Assembly: GCA_029582165.1 (NCBI GenBank)
Contig: CM055880.1
Coordinates: 8,826,721 to 8,890,720 of the forward strand
DNA length: 64,000 nucleotides
Direction of reading: 5' to 3'
Source of the DNA: Portulaca oleracea
Taxonomy: Eukaryota > Streptophyta > Magnoliopsida > Caryophyllales > Portulacaceae
Made by a program: the position numbers and the translations under genes. This document shows positions 60,201 to 64,000 of the stretch, piece after piece (the stretch's first letter is position 1; each line of letters begins with the position of its first letter). The notes beneath the pieces are model-generated. The model saw only the letters and a list, made by a program, of their open reading frames with translations. It was not told where the DNA came from and did not search any database.

Positions 60201-60299
60201 CTAATGCTTACCTGAGGAGGTGTGTAAGTAGATTTTTCTTTTTCATCTTGTGTCGTTTCATTTCCTTTTTAGTTCTTTGATTTTTTAGTCTTTTTCCTT

Positions 60300-61260
60300 T
60301 TGTTTTGAGTCTTGTAGTTGCTTAGGGACAAGAAAAGAGTTAGTATGGAGGGGCCTGATAAGTGCATATTTTGACTAAATTTTTAGGTTAATTTGAGAAA
60401 ATAATAGTAAACTGTGGAACCACTTTGATAATTTGATATACTTAATTTTGATTAATTTGGTAGGAATACGAAAGTTGTTTGTTAAGTTAATTAGAGCAAT
60501 TCTATTTAGCATCGAAAGAATAGTAGAATTCATATAACTATCGATTCTTGATTCGAATGAAAGAATCATTGCACAAATTAGGTTTTAATAATCAAACCAT
60601 TGTTAGGATAGCAAATCAGTAGATGTTTTTTTATTCATTGATTAAAACTTAGTTTAATTTTAGTTTAATTTCATGTTCTTAGCTGTTATTAGGTTATTAA
60701 AAGCAACCAAACTCAAAAACCAATTAACTTATAAATAAAATAAAAGGTTAGTTCACTGCATTTCTATGTTGAGTCACTGCGAGATTGACCTTGACATACT
60801 ACAACCATACCCCATACATTTGCAACTCGCCAAAAATGTAGTTGCTAGGGTTAAAATCACATGGTTAATTAGGATTACAGAATTAACAACTGGATAAATT
60901 AGTTGTTAGGAATTACGTTGGAGGTAGCAGTCTAACACGGACTGTGTCAAGCCTGACATGTTCGTGTCGGGCCAACACGGCTTGTGTCAGTCATGACATG
61001 TTCTATGTTTATCTCACACTCCATTTTATTGCTCTCTATACGCCAACACGGGTCTGTGTTGGATCCAAAAATATCCATGTCAATCATGTAACTTGAGTTA
61101 AGTCTTATTATGGTCCTTGTACTTGTCCTACTTAGTTTCTATATGTATATATTCCACTTAGAGTCTTTAAATAATTCCAAGACTTGTTGACGTGACTATC
61201 CTAAATGGGGGCGGTCTTCCTAAGAAAATGCACCACACACATGCAGTATTGAACCCTAAG
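60300..61260 (+). mobile_element. Putative 3' end and LTR of a Tat/Athila-like gypsy element
   Basis: GCTTAGGGACAAG, then purine-rich AGTATGGAGGGGCC, directly precedes TGATAAGTGCATATTTTGAC at 60356. Both the GGGACAAG phrase and a TGATAAGTGCAT start are typical of the 3' internal end and LTR of Tat/Athila elements. Farther in, repeated CAACACGG and GTGTC words (60930-61065) are LTR-like. The right end is not defined and no pol is present. Confidence 0.42.
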
Positions 61261-61785
61261 AAGAGTTTATTAATTCTTACTTAAAATTAATTGACGGCCT
61301 CTTTTTTACTACTTTGATTTGATTGAATGTATCGTGTTTATTTCGATTTTAACATCCTCCAAACTGCCCAAAAAGTCTAAATTCAATGAGAAAAGAGAGA
61401 ATCTCATAGTACGTGGTTCGTGAATTCTTCGTCCATTGCCCAACACCACGTTCTGGTCCGCATGGACATTGGCCGAAGGATCCTACTGTCGCCAAGGCAT
61501 TTGAGGAAAGTACCAAGGTCTCGGCCCAACGCCTTAGTCGTGAAAACTTAAAAATATAGGGTATTTATAAATGAATTGAAAGACTGAATATTCAATAAAT
61601 CATAAATACTTCCATCGTTTTTATTTGTTCGTTCACTTAACTATTTTTTTTCTCTAATTATTTGTCATTTTACATTTATATTCTTCATCTCATCATAATT
61701 AATTTTTACTAATCTATGTAACGTTTTAATTTTCTCCCTAATTTTATTGGTTATTTTGGTATCTTCCACCCCTCCAAATTGGCAA
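61260..61785. other. Unassigned spacer
   Basis: A GC-richer stretch at 61430-61550 (GGCCGAAGGATCCTACTGTCG) looks repeat-derived but is not assignable. No gene. Confidence 0.3.
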
Positions 61786-62702
61786 TTACCTTATTCCTTT
61801 ATGTGGTTGGTATGGTGCGGAGAACTATATTGAAATTGAGGAAAGTGCGATAAGGTGTGAAATGACATGGTTAAATTTGTGAAAAGTGTGATTAATATGG
61901 TAAGTGATTAGAGGGAATATGAAAAGTAGGGAAGAAAAGTGAGGACATATATTGATAATGATTGTGGTAAAGTGTGAAAGAATTTTGAGTAGTATGATGA
62001 GTTGTGATACAAAAAAAAGAAAATTAACACATCAAGATTTGAACATAAGACCATTAGTTTCCTAAAATATAGTCTTGCCAATTATACCAACAATCATATA
62101 AGTCTATTTTGTCTCAAAAATAACTACAAAATTTGATTTGGGTCTTGGGGGAGGGGCAGTCAGTGGCGGATCTACACTTTAAAATTAGGGGTGTCCAATT
62201 AACAATATTTTGCATGGTGTAATAAAATTGGATACCTTTATTAATATTTTATGCATTTTTTAGGGTGTCCACTTAACATAAACATATAATAATTTCCTAA
62301 AGGGAAATTGGATTCTAATAATACGAACTTTTGGCCATATAAGACTTAATAATACGAACTTTCGATTTGGTAATTAATAATATGAACTTTGACCCCCTGT
62401 TGCCCCTAATAACACGCCACCGAGTTAAGATTAACTTAACTCGGTGGCGATCCTAGCTGGCGGCGGAGGTATGTTGTCTTTGTATTTTTACATTGCCATG
62501 TCATCAGTTGACTTAAAAAAAATGCCAACTCACCCTTTTATTTTTTTCTTTTATTTTTTTAACCCACCTCCTTCTTCTTCTAAGGTCACTGGGCACTGAA
62601 ATTCAACTCCATTGCAGTGGATGAAGTCGATGTTCGCTGCAGCACTAAAATTCTATGCACAAATCGAAGTGCATCCACCTACAATTTCTCTGGTGCTGCT
62701 AC

Positions 62703-62990
62703 TCAACACAACACTGCCTGATCAGCCCCACACCACGAAAGTATTCCACGATGAGAACCGATAAGGGCTCCCTCGAAAGTCGATGCTTGCGACTCCTTTT
62801 CTGTCCCAATTTTCACCACAAAGCAATGTAACTGTCTGCTTATTTTAAGGTCACTGAACTCAACACAAGTACAAATCAAGACATTCATGGTTGTCGAATC
62901 TTGAAGAACATAACCCATCAACATTCTTCTGAAATAACAAAAACCCAATCGAACCCTCGAACCAACATCGAACTCGCTGGTCATTGCCAT
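62703..62990 (-). pseudogene. Captured PLS-class PPR gene fragment (95-codon ORF)
   Basis: The ATG at 62990 follows a possible 3' splice site (GGTATTCAG at about 62992-63000). The 95-residue frame contains FRRMLMGYVLQDSTTMNVLICTC then SDLKISRQLHCFVVKIGTEK in sequence. This is the pattern of one plant PLS-type PPR repeat, with the C..L.dL..GrqLH..VvKiG phrase. PPR proteins bind organelle RNA, but a single repeat is not functional as such. The tail (EGALIGSHRGILSW) is not PPR-like. Confidence 0.6.
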
Positions 62991-63010
62991 CCTGAATACC
63001 CACAACCAAA

Positions 63011-63300
63011 TCAATCAAAAAGAATTCCGAAAAGCTTACTGAAAACAGGAGCACAATCAGAAATTGGGTCTTCCAACAACAAAGCTGAATTTGAAGCTGA
63101 AGCAGGACTATGAAACAAGCGAGAAAAAACCCTAGTTTTGAAAATCGAAGGGTTTCTGAGGAAACCCAGATGAGAAAAGTGAGCGAAAATCAAAGTAGAT
63201 GAAGCGATTTTGGAGAGAATTCCTCCCCTGATCCTTTCTCTCTCTCTGCAGTGAAAGTGAATTCGATTTCAATGGAAGGTTGATCATTTTCACTCGATTT
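63011..63300 (-). pseudogene. Captured 5' UTR and presequence-like first exon
   Basis: On the minus strand a CT/GA-rich leader (63230-63330) leads into FAHFSHLGFLRNPSIFKTRV then SRLFHSPASASNS, a basic, Ser/Arg-rich, acid-poor stretch like a mitochondrial or plastid transit peptide. The frame lacks an ATG: the codon where one would be expected (63193-63191) is TTG. TTTTCA/GTAAGC at about 63034 and the acceptor at 62992 would give a 50-base-scale intron joining it to the PPR fragment. Confidence 0.45.
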
Positions 63301-64000
63301 CCTTCAATCTCGCATTGTTCAATTTCGAAATTAGGGTTTATGTTTGTTTGCCCTACTCAAATCTTGAATGAGCATCCCTCTCTTTTTTCTTCTACCACAA
63401 ATCAAACGATGGAAATTATGCTAGAAGATGGCAAGGTCAAGATGGAAATTAGGGCGTGAGAAGAAGAAGAAGAAGAAGAAGAAGGTGGGTTAAAAAATAA
63501 AAGGGAAAAAAAATAAAAGGGTGAGTTGGCATTTTTTTTTAAGTCAACTGATGACATGGCAAAGTCAAAATACAAAGACAACATACCTCCGCCGCCAGCT
63601 AGGTCGCCACCGAGTTAAGTTAATCTTAACTCGGTGGTGTGTTATTGGGGGCAACAGGGGGTCAAAGTTCATATTATTAATCACCAAATCGAAAGTTCGT
63701 AATATTAAGTCTTATATGGCCAAAAGTTCGTATTATTAGAATCCAATTTCCCTTTCCTAAAATATAATAGACTGTTTAAACTTTTTTCGGGGTTAAGGGT
63801 GTCCATGGACACCCTTGAGTATAATGGGGCTCCGCCCCTGGGGGCAGTTGCCCCCTCTTGCCCTAAAGGAGCTCCATCAGCACTCATATCGCACCATAGA
63901 AAAAAACAGGGCCTAAACAGGACTGGGGGCATATTCAATATAATATGCAATTTCACAAACTTTAATTTCTTTGAATTTGAGTGCATTTCATTTATAAATT

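Larger units (their letters stand above)
62302..63752. mobile_element. Pack-MULE-like element with captured gene fragments, 1,451 bp
   Basis: Long TIRs of about 230 bp: GGGAAATTGGATTCTAATAA..., GGGGCAACAGGGGGTCAAAG and CACCGAGTTAAG blocks on both arms. Perfect 9-bp duplication TTTCCTAAA at 62293-62301 and 63753-63761. The termini match the MULE MITE family at 24619, 39263 and 56092. Between the TIRs lies about 0.9 kb of GC-richer, gene-like DNA (62580-63490) unrelated to the small family members. No transposase. Confidence 0.85.
62161..63840. mobile_element. hAT-type element with perfect 8-bp duplication, host of a Pack-MULE
   Basis: CAGTGGCGGATCTACA at left and GGGGCTCCGCCCCTG at right. Perfect GGGGCAGT repeats at 62153-62160 and 63841-63848. 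Without the guest (62302-63752) it is about 220 bp and shares GGGTGTCC and AGTGGACACC-type words with the copy at 9424-9638. Confidence 0.85.
61789..63913. mobile_element. Outer Tourist-like MITE split by nested insertions
   Basis: The left part (61789-62010: CCTTATTCCTTTATGTGGTTGG, then GTGAAAGAATTTTGAGTAGTATGATGAGTTGTGATAC in pieces) matches the 9125 copy. The matching right end, GAAAAAAACAGGGCC followed by TAA, is found only at 63899-63916, about 1.9 kb away. The element is therefore interrupted, at least by the hAT element inside. The left flank is TTA. Confidence 0.62.

Noticed and set aside
1..64000. CRISPR arrays, operons, prophage, rRNA
   Set aside because: No regularly spaced repeats with unique spacers, no bacterial gene organisation and no rRNA-like sequence; the window is plant nuclear DNA.

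Overview
This window looks like nuclear DNA of a eudicot plant. The evidence is an F-box-associated (FBA) domain reading frame, a twin-CX9C (CHCH) gene with small GT-AG introns, a RING-H2 gene, a captured piece of a PLS-class PPR gene, and plant-type transposons throughout (Ty3/gypsy chromovirus, Ty1/copia, plant LINEs, Tourist, Stowaway, hAT and Mutator-like elements). The bases are AT-rich and gene density is very low. I cannot name the species.

Genes. (1) 512-1650, minus: an FBA-domain gene without an F-box, carrying a stop and a frameshift; probably a pseudogene. (2) 5014-6943, plus: a five-coding-exon twin-CX9C protein of 169 residues, the best gene here; the acceptor of its first coding intron reads GG instead of AG. 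(3) about 33.22-33.56 kb, plus: a TATA box, a 30-codon ORF and a good stem-loop, together a candidate microRNA gene that I do not recognise. (4) 51860-52360, minus: an intact RING-H2 E3-type protein. These genes are separated by kilobases of repeats and show no shared pathway.

Layout. 0-7 kb: FBA pseudogene, two MITEs, CHCH gene. 7.6-11.2 kb: MITE cluster. 11.5-22.8 kb: a complete Tekay-like LTR retrotransposon on the minus strand with near-identical 3.4-kb LTRs, TSD CACAC and an iMet primer site, but a ruined coding region. 23.4-32 kb: an LTR with its TATA box, MITEs, LINE relics and a 70-bp retroposon with a 16-bp target duplication. 32.6-38.9 kb: Tourist elements, the candidate MIR gene, TRIM-like miniature LTR elements and a truncated copia element. 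39.0-41.2 kb: a hAT element with two Mutator-type elements nested in it. 42-51 kb: Stowaway, Tourist and MULE MITEs in AT-rich DNA. 51.8-53.3 kb: RING gene, then a MULE MITE containing a Tourist element. 54-55.8 kb: two LINE relics. 56-61.3 kb: more MITEs and a Tat/Athila-like LTR start. 61.8-63.9 kb: a Tourist-like element holding a hAT element holding a Pack-MULE-like element with captured gene fragments.

The most interesting objects are the nested Pack-MULE, the young-looking but coding-dead LTR retrotransposon, the candidate MIR locus and the non-canonical splice site. I see no bacterial-type system, CRISPR array, rRNA or convincing tRNA gene. All calls come from reading the sequence and the translations; no database or folding program was run.
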